From CAVQJU01 sp963729215 (GTDB lineage: Bacteria; Acidobacteriota; Vicinamibacteria; Vicinamibacterales; CAVVIG01): 64,000 nucleotides of DNA. The notes beneath the pieces are model-generated. The model did not search any database, was not told the DNA's origin, and was given only the letters and a program-made list of their open reading frames with translations. Positions 45,137 to 55,898 of the stretch are shown here, in pieces (position 1 is the stretch's first letter; each line of letters starts with the position of its first letter). The stretch is taken from positions 1-64,000 of the forward strand of contig CAVSND010000009.1 in NCBI GenBank assembly GCA_963729215.1, read 5' to 3'. Made by a program: the position numbers and the translations under genes.

Positions 45137-47727
45137 CTAATTGCCCCCGGAAGCGGGTGCGTCCGCAACCTTCATGTTCATTTGAAACGGCTTGCTTTTC
45201 ACCACGCCGAGCACCAGCGCCGAAAACCGGTTGTCGTTCTTCGCCGCGTCACGCGAAATCGCACGGACGAGCGGCATGTCCTGATACTCGACGCCGCGGC
45301 CAAGTCCGTACGTCAGCAGTTTCTCGGCGACGACCTCCACGAACTGGTCCGAGTAGCCGAGCAACCACTTCCGCAGGCCCATCGGCCCATCGATCTTGGT
45401 CCCGTCGTACACCTGCGATGCCGCGTCGACCGGCTGGTTCGCGTCGATCGTCCGCCACGAGCCGATGCCGTCGAAGTTCTCCAGCGAGAAGCCGATCGGG
45501 TCCATCATCGCGTGGCACTGCGTGCAATCCGCGCGCACGCGGTGCTCCAGCATCCGCTGCCTCATCGTCGGCTCGTGCGCGTTGCCAGTCGCATCGGCCG
45601 GCCGGGCCGGCAGCGCCGGCACGTCCGGTGGCGGATCCGGCGGGCTCATCCCCAGAATGTTGCCCATGATCCACTTGCCGCGGACCACCGGCGATGTGCG
45701 CTCGGGCTTCGAAGTCGTGACCAGGAACGCGCCCTTCCCCATCAGGCCCCAGCGCGATTCCATGTCGGACCCGAGCGTCACGCGGCGGAACTGGCTGCCG
45801 TAGACATTCGGGATGCCGTAATGCCTCGCCAGCCGTTCATTCACGAACGTGTAATTGCCGTTCAACAGATCGACGACGTTCCGGTCCTCGCGGACCATGG
45901 TGTCGAAGATCAGTTCCACCTCGCGCCGCATCGCCTGGCGCAGCGGATCGTCGAAATCCGGATAGATCAGCGGCAGCGGGCCCGAGCTCTGCAGGCCCCG
46001 CAGGTTGAGCCACTGACCCGCGAAGTTCTCCGCCAGCGCCTCGGCACGCGGATCCTTCAGCATGCGGCGAACCTGCCGCTCCAGCACGACCGGATCCTTG
46101 AGCCGCCCCTGGCTTGCGAGCGTCATCAATTGCTCATCCGGGCCCGTGCTCCACAGGAAGAACGACAGCCGCGACGCCAGGTCGAGATCGCTGATGTGAT
46201 ACGGCTCGTTCAGTTTCGCATTCGCGGGCTCGGCCTCGATGCGATAGATGAATTTGGGCGACGCGAGGAGGCGGGCCAGCACCATCTCGACGCCCTGGTC
46301 GAATCCGCCTGTCCTTGCGGCCGTCGGCGTAGAACTTCATCAGCAGGTCCACGTCGGCCGCCGAGGCAGGACGCCGATAGGCGCGCGTCGCGAGCCGGGA
46401 GACCACGCGACGAGCGCACGCCGTGTCGTCGGCGGCGCCGGCCGGGTGGCACACGAAGATCTTCCGCCGGCTCGGCGAGTCCGTCGCGTCGGTCGCGTTG
46501 TAGGGCCCTTCGATACGGACGGTCCCCACGTGCGGGAAGAACGTGAAGCCCGGCGTCGGTCCGGTCTGGAGCGTGTCGCGCTGGAAGTGCTGATCGAGAT
46601 CGAGCAGCGGAGCGAAGTTGGTCTGTGGGAACGTCACGCCTAACGTATGCAGACCCGCTGTCGTCTTGAAGCGGACCGTCATCTTCGGCACCGCGTTGCG
46701 ATTGAAGCCGCCCCCACCCTGTCCAGCCTGTGCAGGTGCCGGTGCTGGCGCGGCGGCCCCGCGGCCGCGGCCACAGTTGGGCGGCGTCACGCCAAACCGG
46801 CCGCCTCCCTGCCAGTCGATCAGCGCCAGGCGCTCGTTGTCGAGCAGCACTTCGAGCTTTTCGCACGGCACCGACCCGAATCCTGTTGGCGACATGTTGT
46901 CGCCGAAGATCGGCGTCGTGGTCACGGTGTACTCGCCGTCGGAGGGAAACTCGTGCTCGACCAGCATGCCGCCGCGTGTGCCGAAGGGCAGCCCCTCGAT
47001 GTGATAGTCCTGCGACGTGTCCTCGGGCGTCCGGTACACCACCAGCGTCGGCGGCGTGGCTTCGCCAACGGCCAGCCGGCTGATCTTCGCGGCCGCCGAC
47101 ACGTACGCTTCGACGAGCGTGGAGGAGATGCCGAGCGCGCCGGCGATGTTGTCGAAGCCGTGCGTGGAATCGTCGCTCGGCAGATATTTCGCGGGGTCGA
47201 TCTCGAGGTCGAGCAGGTCGCGCACGGCGTTCGCGTATTCCGTGCGGTTCAGGCGATGGAGCCCCGGAGGAGGCGTGTACGGCGTCGCCGTCCTGTCGAG
47301 TTCGTCTTCGAGCCACGCCGTCATCGCCTTGTAAACGGCCGGCTCAGGCCGCCGTGCTCCGGCCGGCGGCATCATGCCCGCGCGGAGCTTTCGCACCACG
47401 AGCTCCAGCTTCTCCGCGTGCGCATGCACGTTGGTCAGGTCGATGGAATCGAGCGAGATCTTGCGGGCCGAATCCATCCCGGCGGCTTTCGCACGTTCGC
47501 TGTGGCAGCCCACACAGTAGCGGTTCACCAGGTCGCGCTCGGTAGCGGCCGTCAGCGCGGGCGTTTCCCCTTGACCGGTTTTCTGGGTCTGCTGAGCCGG
47601 CGTTCCGGACGGGGGCGTCGACGGGGCTGCCGGCCGCGGTCTTGGCCTGGCCGGGTGCCGGCGCCTGAGCCGACAGCGCAATAGCGCAGGTAAGTCCAAT
47701 GAAGCCAGCGACTATCAGTCGGTTCAT
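45137..47727 (-). CDS. DUF1587/1595/1592/1588/1585 cytochrome-like surface protein, two frameshifts
   Basis: About 860 residues. ATG 47727 opens a signal peptide (MNRLIVAGFIGLTCAIALSA); a frame change near 47,630 leads into the main frame with a Planctomycete-type haem site (RYCVGCHSERA). Then follow DUF1587 (LHRLNRTEYANAVRDLLDLE), a carbohydrate-binding-like middle, DUF1595 (RRVVSRLATRAYRRPASAAD), a second frame change near 46,305, DUF1592 (LARLLASPKFIYRIE, LDLASRLSFFLWST), DUF1588 (KPERTSPVVRGKWIMGN) and DUF1585 (NRFSALVLGVVKSKPFQM), with a second CxxCH (DCTQCHAMMDP). Proposed to be a redox or polymer-degrading surface system with DUF1552; the substrate is unproven. Confidence 0.88.
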
Positions 47728-47932
47728 CTGATTACAGAATACTCCAATTTTCCGGTGCTTCCTGCCTCTGCGGTCCATCACGGAATGGCCGCCCAACCAC
47801 TAGGGAATACGCGGGATAACAAGGTTTCGTTTACGCGGCACGCGGGGGCGGAACTGCTGTGCAGCGGCTCCTATATGATTGGCGGACCCGATGTGCAGAC
47901 AACGGCACAGCGGGACTCCGGGAGGGGCGTTC

Positions 47933-48814
47933 ATGAAGGTGGGTTTGATTGGTCTGGGCCGCATGGGCAAGGGCATGGGTCAGAGGCTCCTTGGCGGCGG
48001 GCACGACCTGTTGGTTTTCAATCGATCGGCGGGGAAAGCCGGGGATCTCGAGCAGGCCGGCGCCCGAAGTGTTTCGACGCTCGCCGATGTCTGCTTGGGC
48101 CGTGACATCGTCATCTCCATGGTCTCCGACGATGCGGCCCTGAACGAGGTGGCGTTAGGCGACGGCGGCATCCGGCAGTCGATGGCCGCGGGAGGGGTGC
48201 ACGTTGCGATGGGCACGCACAGCGCCGCGGCAATTCAGGCGCTGGCGGCCGCGCATGCCTCGTCCGGCCAGACGCTGGTGGCGGCGCCTGTGCTCGGTCG
48301 TCCAGACGCCGCGGCGGCCGGGCAACTCGTCATCGTGGCGGGCGGACCCGCCGAGGCCATCAAACGCTGCGAGCCGGCGTTCCAGGTGATGGGGCGCAAG
48401 ATCGCGGAAGCCGGCCCGAAACCCGAATCGGCGATCGCGATCAAGCTCGCCAACAACTTCGTCCTCGCCTGCGCAATCGAAGCGATGGCTGAAGGCTTCG
48501 CGCTGGTGCGGAAGTACGGCGTGCAGCCGCAGGTGTTCTACGAGGTCATTACCGAAGGACTCTTCGCGGCCCCGGCGTACAAGGTGTACGGCAAGTTGAT
48601 GGTCGATCAGGCCTACGACAAGCCTGGATTCACCGCCGCGCTCGGGCTGAAGGACGTCAAGCTCGCCCTCGCGGCTGGCGAACTGGCCAAGGTGCCCCTG
48701 CCGAGCGGGAGCGTCGTTCGCGATCGCCTGATCGGCGCCATCGCGCACGGCGATGCCGACAAGGACTGGTCGGTGCTGGCACGCGAGCAGGGCCGCGCCT
48801 GCGGACTGGATTGA
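47933..48814 (+). CDS. NAD(P)-dependent beta-hydroxyacid dehydrogenase, first of a tandem pair
   Basis: 293 residues from ATG 47933, 7 bases after GGGAGGGG. VGLIGLGRMGKGMGQRLL is the nucleotide-binding loop; VAAPVLGRPDAAAAGQL replaces the usual substrate loop DAPVSGG; AIAIKLANNF carries the catalytic Lys. Member of the 3-hydroxyisobutyrate dehydrogenase / succinic semialdehyde reductase (GLYR1-like) group. The next gene encodes a close paralogue starting two bases after this stop. Confidence 0.88.
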   Translation: MKVGLIGLGRMGKGMGQRLLGGGHDLLVFNRSAGKAGDLEQAGARSVSTLADVCLGRDIVISMVSDDAALNEVALGDGGIRQSMAAGGVHVAMGTHSAAAIQALAAAHASSGQTLVAAPVLGRPDAAAAGQLVIVAGGPAEAIKRCEPAFQVMGRKIAEAGPKPESAIAIKLANNFVLACAIEAMAEGFALVRKYGVQPQVFYEVITEGLFAAPAYKVYGKLMVDQAYDKPGFTAALGLKDVKLALAAGELAKVPLPSGSVVRDRLIGAIAHGDADKDWSVLAREQGRACGLD

Positions 48815-48815
48815 C

Positions 48816-49700
48816 ATGAAGGTCGGATTCATCGGTCTGGGGCGCATGGGCGGCGGCATGGCTCGCCGCCTTCTCGGCGGCGGCCACGAGCTCGCGGTCC
48901 ATGACGCCGTCGCCGCGTTGATCGCGCCGTTCGCCGCGGAAGGCGCGCACGCTGCGGCGTCGGTCGCCGACGTGTGTGCGGGGCGCGAGGTGGTCGTTAC
49001 GATGCTGGTCGAGGACGCCACTGTCGTGGACGTCGCGACCAGACCCGAAGGGATGTGCGATTCGCTTCCGAAAGGCGCGATTCATCTCGCGATGGGCACG
49101 TACGGGGTCGGCGCCATCCGCACGCTTGCCGCGGCGCATCACGACGCGGGCCAGATTCTCGTCGCGGCTCCGGTGCTCGGCCGCCCGGATCTGGCGGCGT
49201 CAGGTCAACTCGGCATCGTGGCGGCGGGTCCCGAGACCGCTCTCCGCGCCTGCGCTCCCCTCCTGCAGTTGATGGGGCGCAAGACGTTCGAGGCGGGCAC
49301 GCTCCCCGAAAGCGCGACGGCCATCAAGCTCGCCAACAACATGCTGCTCGGCTGCGCGATGGTCGCCATGGGGGAAGGCTTCTCGCTCGTGCGCGGTTTC
49401 GACGTCCCGCCGGCCACGTTTTACGACGTGCTCGCGCAAGGACTCTTTTCGAACTCGCCCGCCTATACGGGATACGGCAAGACGATGGTGGACGAGAGCT
49501 GGGATAAGGCGGGATCGCCCGTCACCGTCGGCCTCAAGGACGCCAATCTCATCGTCGCCGCCGCGGACCTCGCGCGCGTGCCGATGCCGAGCCTCAACGT
49601 GTACCGCGACCGCCTGCTTGGCGCCGTGGCACACGGTGATGGGGACAGGGATCAGGCCGTGCTCGCCCGCGAACAGGCCCGCGCTGCGGGCCAGACGTAG
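48816..49700 (+). CDS. NAD(P)-dependent beta-hydroxyacid dehydrogenase, second of a tandem pair
   Basis: 294 residues; ATG 48816. It copies the layout of its upstream neighbour: VGFIGLGRMGGGMARRLL, HLAMGTYGVGAIRTLAAAHH, VAAPVLGRPDLAASGQL, ATAIKLANNML (catalytic Lys) and TVGLKDANLIVAAADLARVPMP. Many blocks are identical or near-identical between the two, so they arose by local duplication and may form a heteromer or serve two related acids. Confidence 0.88.
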   Translation: MKVGFIGLGRMGGGMARRLLGGGHELAVHDAVAALIAPFAAEGAHAAASVADVCAGREVVVTMLVEDATVVDVATRPEGMCDSLPKGAIHLAMGTYGVGAIRTLAAAHHDAGQILVAAPVLGRPDLAASGQLGIVAAGPETALRACAPLLQLMGRKTFEAGTLPESATAIKLANNMLLGCAMVAMGEGFSLVRGFDVPPATFYDVLAQGLFSNSPAYTGYGKTMVDESWDKAGSPVTVGLKDANLIVAAADLARVPMPSLNVYRDRLLGAVAHGDGDRDQAVLAREQARAAGQT

Positions 49701-49707
49701 CAACGGT

Positions 49708-50391
49708 TCACGACGTTCGCGAGTGCGAGGGGCGCGACAGGATGAGCGTGCGCAGAACCTCCTGTGCCTTCGTCAGCGTGCCATCGTCGTTTCGCACCAC
49801 GTAGTCGTAGAACGGCCTGTACAGCTCGACGCGCGCCGCGTTGGTCAGACGTTCGTCGATCTGCTCCTGCGTGTTCAGTCCGCGCGCGATCAGCCGCTGC
49901 CGGATGCTTGCCAGCGGGGCGTCGACCAGAATCGTGACCGCTTCAGGCAACAGCGCCTTGACGTGCCGGACGTTGCCGAGATTGATGACCGCCAGGCCAT
50001 GCCGGCCCTCGAGCAGCGGCGCAAACGCTTCGGCCCACGGCAGGCCGTAGCTCATTCCAAACTGAAAGTCGCGATACTCGATGAAGCCGCCCGTACGGGC
50101 GAGCTCGACAAACTGCTCCCGCGAGACGAAGACATATTCGCGGCGCGGCCGATCGTCGGGCCGCCGCTCGCGGGTCGAGCAGCGAGGCACGAGTTCGATG
50201 GGAAGGGTCGGATCGGCGGCCAGTCTATCGACCAGGGTACTCTTGCCCGAGCAGCTGGCGCCGTCGAGCAGGAACAGGGTGCCGGCATCGGCCCGCTCCC
50301 GCCATCGTGCGCGCCAGATCGACGCCTGGGCCTGCATCGCGCGCCATTCGTCCGGTGGCCACGGAACGGTGTCGGCGTCAGCCTCGGTCAC
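49708..50391 (-). CDS. guanylate kinase-like P-loop kinase
   Basis: 227 residues. Walker A FLLDGASCSGKSTLVDRL is followed by RCSTRERRPDD, EYVFVSREQFVELARTGGFIEY and YGLPWAEAF, the layout of guanylate kinase (TTRxPR, dYxFvs, flE, YGt). A 40-residue N-terminal extension and the changes in the GMP-binding TTR segment make true GMP kinase activity uncertain; a PhnN-like kinase is an alternative. It is the last gene of the uvrB-mla operon, 37 bases after DUF948. Confidence 0.65.
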   Translation of the reverse strand: MTEADADTVPWPPDEWRAMQAQASIWRARWRERADAGTLFLLDGASCSGKSTLVDRLAADPTLPIELVPRCSTRERRPDDRPRREYVFVSREQFVELARTGGFIEYRDFQFGMSYGLPWAEAFAPLLEGRHGLAVINLGNVRHVKALLPEAVTILVDAPLASIRQRLIARGLNTQEQIDERLTNAARVELYRPFYDYVVRNDDGTLTKAQEVLRTLILSRPSHSRTS

Positions 50392-50428
50392 GAAGAGGAT
50401 ATTCTCACGAGGCGGCTGCGAAATGGGG

Positions 50429-50851
50429 CTAAATGAACAGGCCGTCGTCCTCGTCGCGGCCGCGCGGCCGCGATGGGGCTGAACGGAATTCCCGGATCGC
50501 CGCCATCATCGCCTGGAAACCCAGGACCCACGCACGGCCTTCGCGCGCCGGCTTCACGATGGCGGAGTGAATGGTCGTGATCGTCTGATCGATCTTCGAC
50601 ACGACATCCGTGCACAAGGCATCGACCCGTTCCACCTGCGCGACGGCGATGGCGGCGGCGCGCGACGCGTCACGGGATACGGAGTTGAGATGGCCGATGA
50701 TCGGCCTGACCTCCTGCTCGACGTCGTCCACGAACCGCCCGAGCCGTCTCGTCAGACGCCCAGCCTCGAGGAGCAGGCCCACCTGGACGATCGCGGTGGC
50801 GAGCGTGGCGACGGCGATGATCCCCAGGAAGACAAGCGACCATGTGTTCAC
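50429..50851 (-). CDS. DUF948-type membrane-anchored protein
   Basis: 140 residues. One N-terminal membrane segment (LVFLGIIAVATLATAIVQVGLL) is followed by a long amphipathic helix (LTRRLGRFVDDVEQEVRPII, VERVDALCTDVVSKIDQTI) and a charged tail (RGRDEDDGLFI). Typical DUF948 organisation. ATGA overlap with the YtxH-like gene upstream. Confidence 0.75.
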   Translation of the reverse strand: MNTWSLVFLGIIAVATLATAIVQVGLLLEAGRLTRRLGRFVDDVEQEVRPIIGHLNSVSRDASRAAAIAVAQVERVDALCTDVVSKIDQTITTIHSAIVKPAREGRAWVLGFQAMMAAIREFRSAPSRPRGRDEDDGLFI

Positions 50852-51123
50852 GCGGTGTCTCCGCTCCGGGCCTGCTGGAACGCCTCGCGTCCACGATCAA
50901 TAGCGGTCTTGACGTTCTCGCGTCCTTCCTTGACGGCCTGGCGGCCCCGCTCGGCCGCCTTGACGGCCCGATCCCGCCCCTCGCGCGCCTTTTCGCCCAG
51001 GAACTCGCGCGTCTCGGCGCCGGTCGCCGGCGCGTATAGCAGCGCAACGGCCGCGCCCGCCACGGCGCCTACCAGAAACGCCAGCAGAACACTTCCCGCT
51101 CCCGCCCCATCATCTCGCGCCAT
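50848..51123 (-). CDS. YtxH-like membrane protein
   Basis: 91 residues. VLLAFLVGAVAGAAVALLYAPATGAETREFL is the YtxH signature (membrane segment followed by LYAPxxGxETR), here given as GAVAGAAVALLYAPATG and ETREFLGEKA. A Lys/Arg/Glu-rich helical tail follows. The start is 9 bases after mlaD. YtxH proteins are envelope-stress linked and of unknown action. Confidence 0.8.
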   Translation of the reverse strand: MARDDGAGAGSVLLAFLVGAVAGAAVALLYAPATGAETREFLGEKAREGRDRAVKAAERGRQAVKEGRENVKTAIDRGREAFQQARSGDTA

Positions 51124-51132
51124 GGCTGCCCC

Positions 51133-52173
51133 CTAGAAGATGCTGACCTTCACGTTCAGATACTTTTTCGGATCCTTCTTGATCGCATCGACGAGCGCCC
51201 GCAAGTCGGTCACCACACCGTTCATGTTCTCATACAACTGCTTATCTTTCAGCAGCTGGCCGGCCGTGCCCTGGCCGTCGTTCAACCTGGTCAGCAGCAC
51301 ATCGAACCGGTCGCTGAGCGATGTCAGACGGTTGTACAGGGCCGCGTCGGTGAGCAGCTTGCCCGCCGTCCCGTCGCCTTTGTTGAGACGGTCGGTCAGC
51401 GTCCGGAGATTCGTGGTCGCACCGGTGAGCGACGTCGCAAACGCGTCGTCTTTCAGCAGGGTGCCCAGGCTGCCCTCGCCGGCGTTGATGCGGCGCGTCA
51501 TCTCCTCGAGGCTTCTGAGCGACGCTTCGAGCGAGTTGGCGATCTTCGGGTCGTTAATCAGCCGGCCCGCGGTCCCGCGGCCCTGGCGGATGGCCTTCGT
51601 CACGTCCCCGGCCGTTGTCACGAACTGGGTGAGCTCGTTGTAGAGGCGCTCGTCGGTTAAGAGCTTCCCCGCCGTGCCGCGCCCCTCCCTGAGGTCTTTG
51701 GCCAGCTTGGTGATTTCGTCGATGCCCTCGGACGCCTGCGTCGTGAGGTCGCCGAACCCGGCCGCCGTCTTCCCTGTCCGTACATAGCCCCATTCCGGGA
51801 TGGGGGTGCCTCCGGAGGATGGCGTGATATCGACGGCGCCCTCCCCGAGCAGCGAGACCGAGCCCAGCGTGGCGACCGAACGGTCCGTGACGCGCTCCCG
51901 TACGTCTTTGTTCAGCTGGAACAGCACGTCTACCTGGTCGCCGGAGAACTCGACGTCGGTGACGGTGCCCACTTCCTTGCCGGCCACCCGAACGGGCGAT
52001 CCGGCCTTGAGCCCGGCGACGTTCGCGAAGCGTGTCTTCAGCGAGTAGCGCTGCCAGAAGAACCCTTTTCCACCCATCACGAGAATGATCGTGATGGCGG
52101 CGATCACCAGGGCCACGATCGTGAGCACGCCCAGTTTCAGTTCCGACCACGCCAGCGACCGCGTTCGAGGCAT
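51133..52173 (-). CDS. mlaD: MlaD-family (MCE) protein with five C-terminal repeats
   Basis: 346 residues. An N-terminal membrane anchor (LKLGVLTIVALVIAAITIIL) leads the MCE domain (YSLKTRFANVAGLKAGSPVRV, GKEVGTVTDVEF, LGEGAVDI). The second half holds five copies of a roughly 40-residue helical repeat, each with a Gly-Thr-Ala-Gly-x-Leu-Leu-x-Asp core (GRGTAGKLLTDE, GRGTAGRLINDP, GEGSLGTLLKDD, GDGTAGKLLTDA, GQGTAGQLLKDK). Substrate-binding component of a lipid ABC transporter with MlaE and MlaF upstream (9-base gap); the repeats may form a stalk or tube in the periplasm. Confidence 0.9.
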   Translation of the reverse strand: MPRTRSLAWSELKLGVLTIVALVIAAITIILVMGGKGFFWQRYSLKTRFANVAGLKAGSPVRVAGKEVGTVTDVEFSGDQVDVLFQLNKDVRERVTDRSVATLGSVSLLGEGAVDITPSSGGTPIPEWGYVRTGKTAAGFGDLTTQASEGIDEITKLAKDLREGRGTAGKLLTDERLYNELTQFVTTAGDVTKAIRQGRGTAGRLINDPKIANSLEASLRSLEEMTRRINAGEGSLGTLLKDDAFATSLTGATTNLRTLTDRLNKGDGTAGKLLTDAALYNRLTSLSDRFDVLLTRLNDGQGTAGQLLKDKQLYENMNGVVTDLRALVDAIKKDPKKYLNVKVSIF

Positions 52174-52182
52174 AACTGTTCC

Positions 52183-53013
52183 TTACGACAGGAAGGTCTT
52201 CAAATAGGGATCGGTCGAACGTCGCAGTTCCTCGGCGTTCCCCTCGAAACAAATCACGCCGTCCTTGAGCATCATGAACTCGGCTTGATCGGCCTTTTCC
52301 GGCGTGGCAGGCACGACGCGCACCGTCCCGGACGGGTCCCTCACGGCCATGTGCGTCGCCACGTAGAACGCGTCGCGGAGCTGGTGCGTCACGACGATCG
52401 AGCTGACGCCCTCCAAATCCCTGAGCTTGATGATCTCGTCATCGACAGTCGTCGCCGTGATGGGATCCAGGCCGGTCGTCGCCTCGTCGTACAACAGAAT
52501 GCGCGGCTTGAAGGCCATGGCGCGCGCGATGGCCACACGGCGGCGCTGGCCTCCGGAGAGCTCCGACGGCATCTTGTCGATGTGCTCGGAGAGGCCGATG
52601 AAGCCCAGCACTTCTTCCACACGCCGGTCGACCTGTTCGAGCGGCATGTCGGTTTCCTCGTAGTACTTGTAGCCGACGTTTTCACGGACCGTCAACGAGT
52701 CGAAGAGCGCGCCCTCCTGGAAGATCATCCCGAGATCCGCGCGCACGGCCATCATCTCCTGCTCGGTGAGCTGGTCGACGCGCTGCCCGTTCACCCAGAC
52801 CACGCCGGCGTCCGAGGACAGCAGGCCCGTGATGATCTTCAGGATCGTGGACTTTCCCGAACCGCTGGCGCCGAGAATGATTTTCGTATGACCTTTGATC
52901 ACGGTGAAGCTCAAATCCTTGAGCACCACCTTCTCGTCGAAGGCCAGTTTCACACGGTCGAACATCACGACCGGCGCGCCGGGCTCGTTCAGAATCTCCT
53001 GGACGGCATCCAT
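52183..53013 (-). CDS. mlaF: ABC transporter ATPase, MlaF type
   Basis: 276 residues from ATG 53013, which shares a base with the mlaE stop (TGATG). Walker A LGASGSGKST, Q-loop GMIFQEGALFDSLTV, signature ELSGGQRRRVAIARAM, Walker B RILLYDEATTGLDP and H-loop VVTHQLRD are complete. Powers phospholipid transport between the membranes together with MlaE and MlaD. The ALFDSLTVRENV segment is characteristic of the Mla branch. Confidence 0.95.
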   Translation of the reverse strand: MDAVQEILNEPGAPVVMFDRVKLAFDEKVVLKDLSFTVIKGHTKIILGASGSGKSTILKIITGLLSSDAGVVWVNGQRVDQLTEQEMMAVRADLGMIFQEGALFDSLTVRENVGYKYYEETDMPLEQVDRRVEEVLGFIGLSEHIDKMPSELSGGQRRRVAIARAMAFKPRILLYDEATTGLDPITATTVDDEIIKLRDLEGVSSIVVTHQLRDAFYVATHMAVRDPSGTVRVVPATPEKADQAEFMMLKDGVICFEGNAEELRRSTDPYLKTFLS

Positions 53014-53786
53014 CAATAGATCGTCCTCACGAGCAACTGTGTCACGAAGAAGTCCGCGGCGATGACGGCGACCGATCCGGCCACGACCGCGATCGTGGTC
53101 GCCTTGCCGACCCCCTGTGTCCCGCCCTTCGTCCGGAGGCCGACAAGGCAGGCGATTGTCACGATCAGAAAGCCGAACACGAACGGCTTGATGAGGCCCT
53201 GGTACACATCCTGGATAAAGAGCGCATCGGTGATGGACGACCAGTAGATCCCGCTCGCCACCTGCAGCTGAAACCGCGCGACGACCCAGCCGCCGAAGAT
53301 CCCGACGAAGTCGGAGATGATCGTCAGCACCGGCGCCATCAGAAACCCAGCGAGCATGCGCGGGACGACGAGCTTGCGAATCGGGTCGGTTCCCAGGGCG
53401 CGAAGCGCGTTGATCTGGTCGGTGACGACCATCGACCCAAGCTCGGCGGCGATCCCCGACCCGATGCGGCCGGTCAGCATCAGGGCCGTCAGCACGGGCC
53501 CGAGCTCCTTCACCATCGACGCGCTCACGAGGCGGCCGACGATGGGCCGGGCGCCGAACTGATCGAGCGTCAGGCCGGATTGCGACGCGAGGGCCGCGCC
53601 GGTGAACAGCCCCGTCAGCAGGACGACCGTGAGCGATCCGACGCCGATAGCATCGAATTGTTCGACGATATCGTGCCGGTAGATGGGCGGCGTGACCAGG
53701 CCGCGCATGGCGGCCCCGACCAGGCGCACGTACTCCTGGACCTCGAGAGCCGCCCCTTTCATCCAATGCTCAAGCCACGACAACAC
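53013..53786 (-). CDS. mlaE: MlaE-family lipid transporter permease
   Basis: 257 residues with five or six membrane segments. The MlaE core is GLFTGAALASQSGLTLDQFGA, followed by LGPVLTALMLTGRIGSGIAAELGSMVVT (here in parts) and INALRALGTDPIRKLVVPR. It ends GKATTIAVVAGSVAVIAADFF. Inner-membrane permease of the Mla-type phospholipid transporter; starts 6 bases after the uvrB stop, so the repair gene and the transporter share a transcript. Confidence 0.95.
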   Translation of the reverse strand: MLSWLEHWMKGAALEVQEYVRLVGAAMRGLVTPPIYRHDIVEQFDAIGVGSLTVVLLTGLFTGAALASQSGLTLDQFGARPIVGRLVSASMVKELGPVLTALMLTGRIGSGIAAELGSMVVTDQINALRALGTDPIRKLVVPRMLAGFLMAPVLTIISDFVGIFGGWVVARFQLQVASGIYWSSITDALFIQDVYQGLIKPFVFGFLIVTIACLVGLRTKGGTQGVGKATTIAVVAGSVAVIAADFFVTQLLVRTIY

Positions 53787-53792
53787 CTGGCG

Positions 53793-55818
<2,026 letters not shown>

Positions 55819-55875
55819 GAACCCGTCATCGTACCATGAAGACCACGAAGACGCGTGACCGCGCCGGCGGAAGCG

Positions 55876-55881
55876 TATAAT
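55876..55881 (+). promoter_or_regulatory. candidate -10 box (TATAAT) for the DHH phosphoesterase gene
   Basis: A perfect TATAAT lies 17 bases before ATG 55899, in the 80-base divergent gap with uvrB. The -35 region (GTGACC at 55855-55860) is weak and only 15 bases upstream. A short leader of about 10 bases would result. Confidence 0.45.
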
Positions 55882-55898
55882 CGACGGTTGGTACGATC

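Noticed and set aside
47728..47932. Possible small gene in the divergent gap before the first dehydrogenase
   Set aside because: No ORF with start, ribosome binding site and plausible composition was seen; the gap probably holds only promoters.
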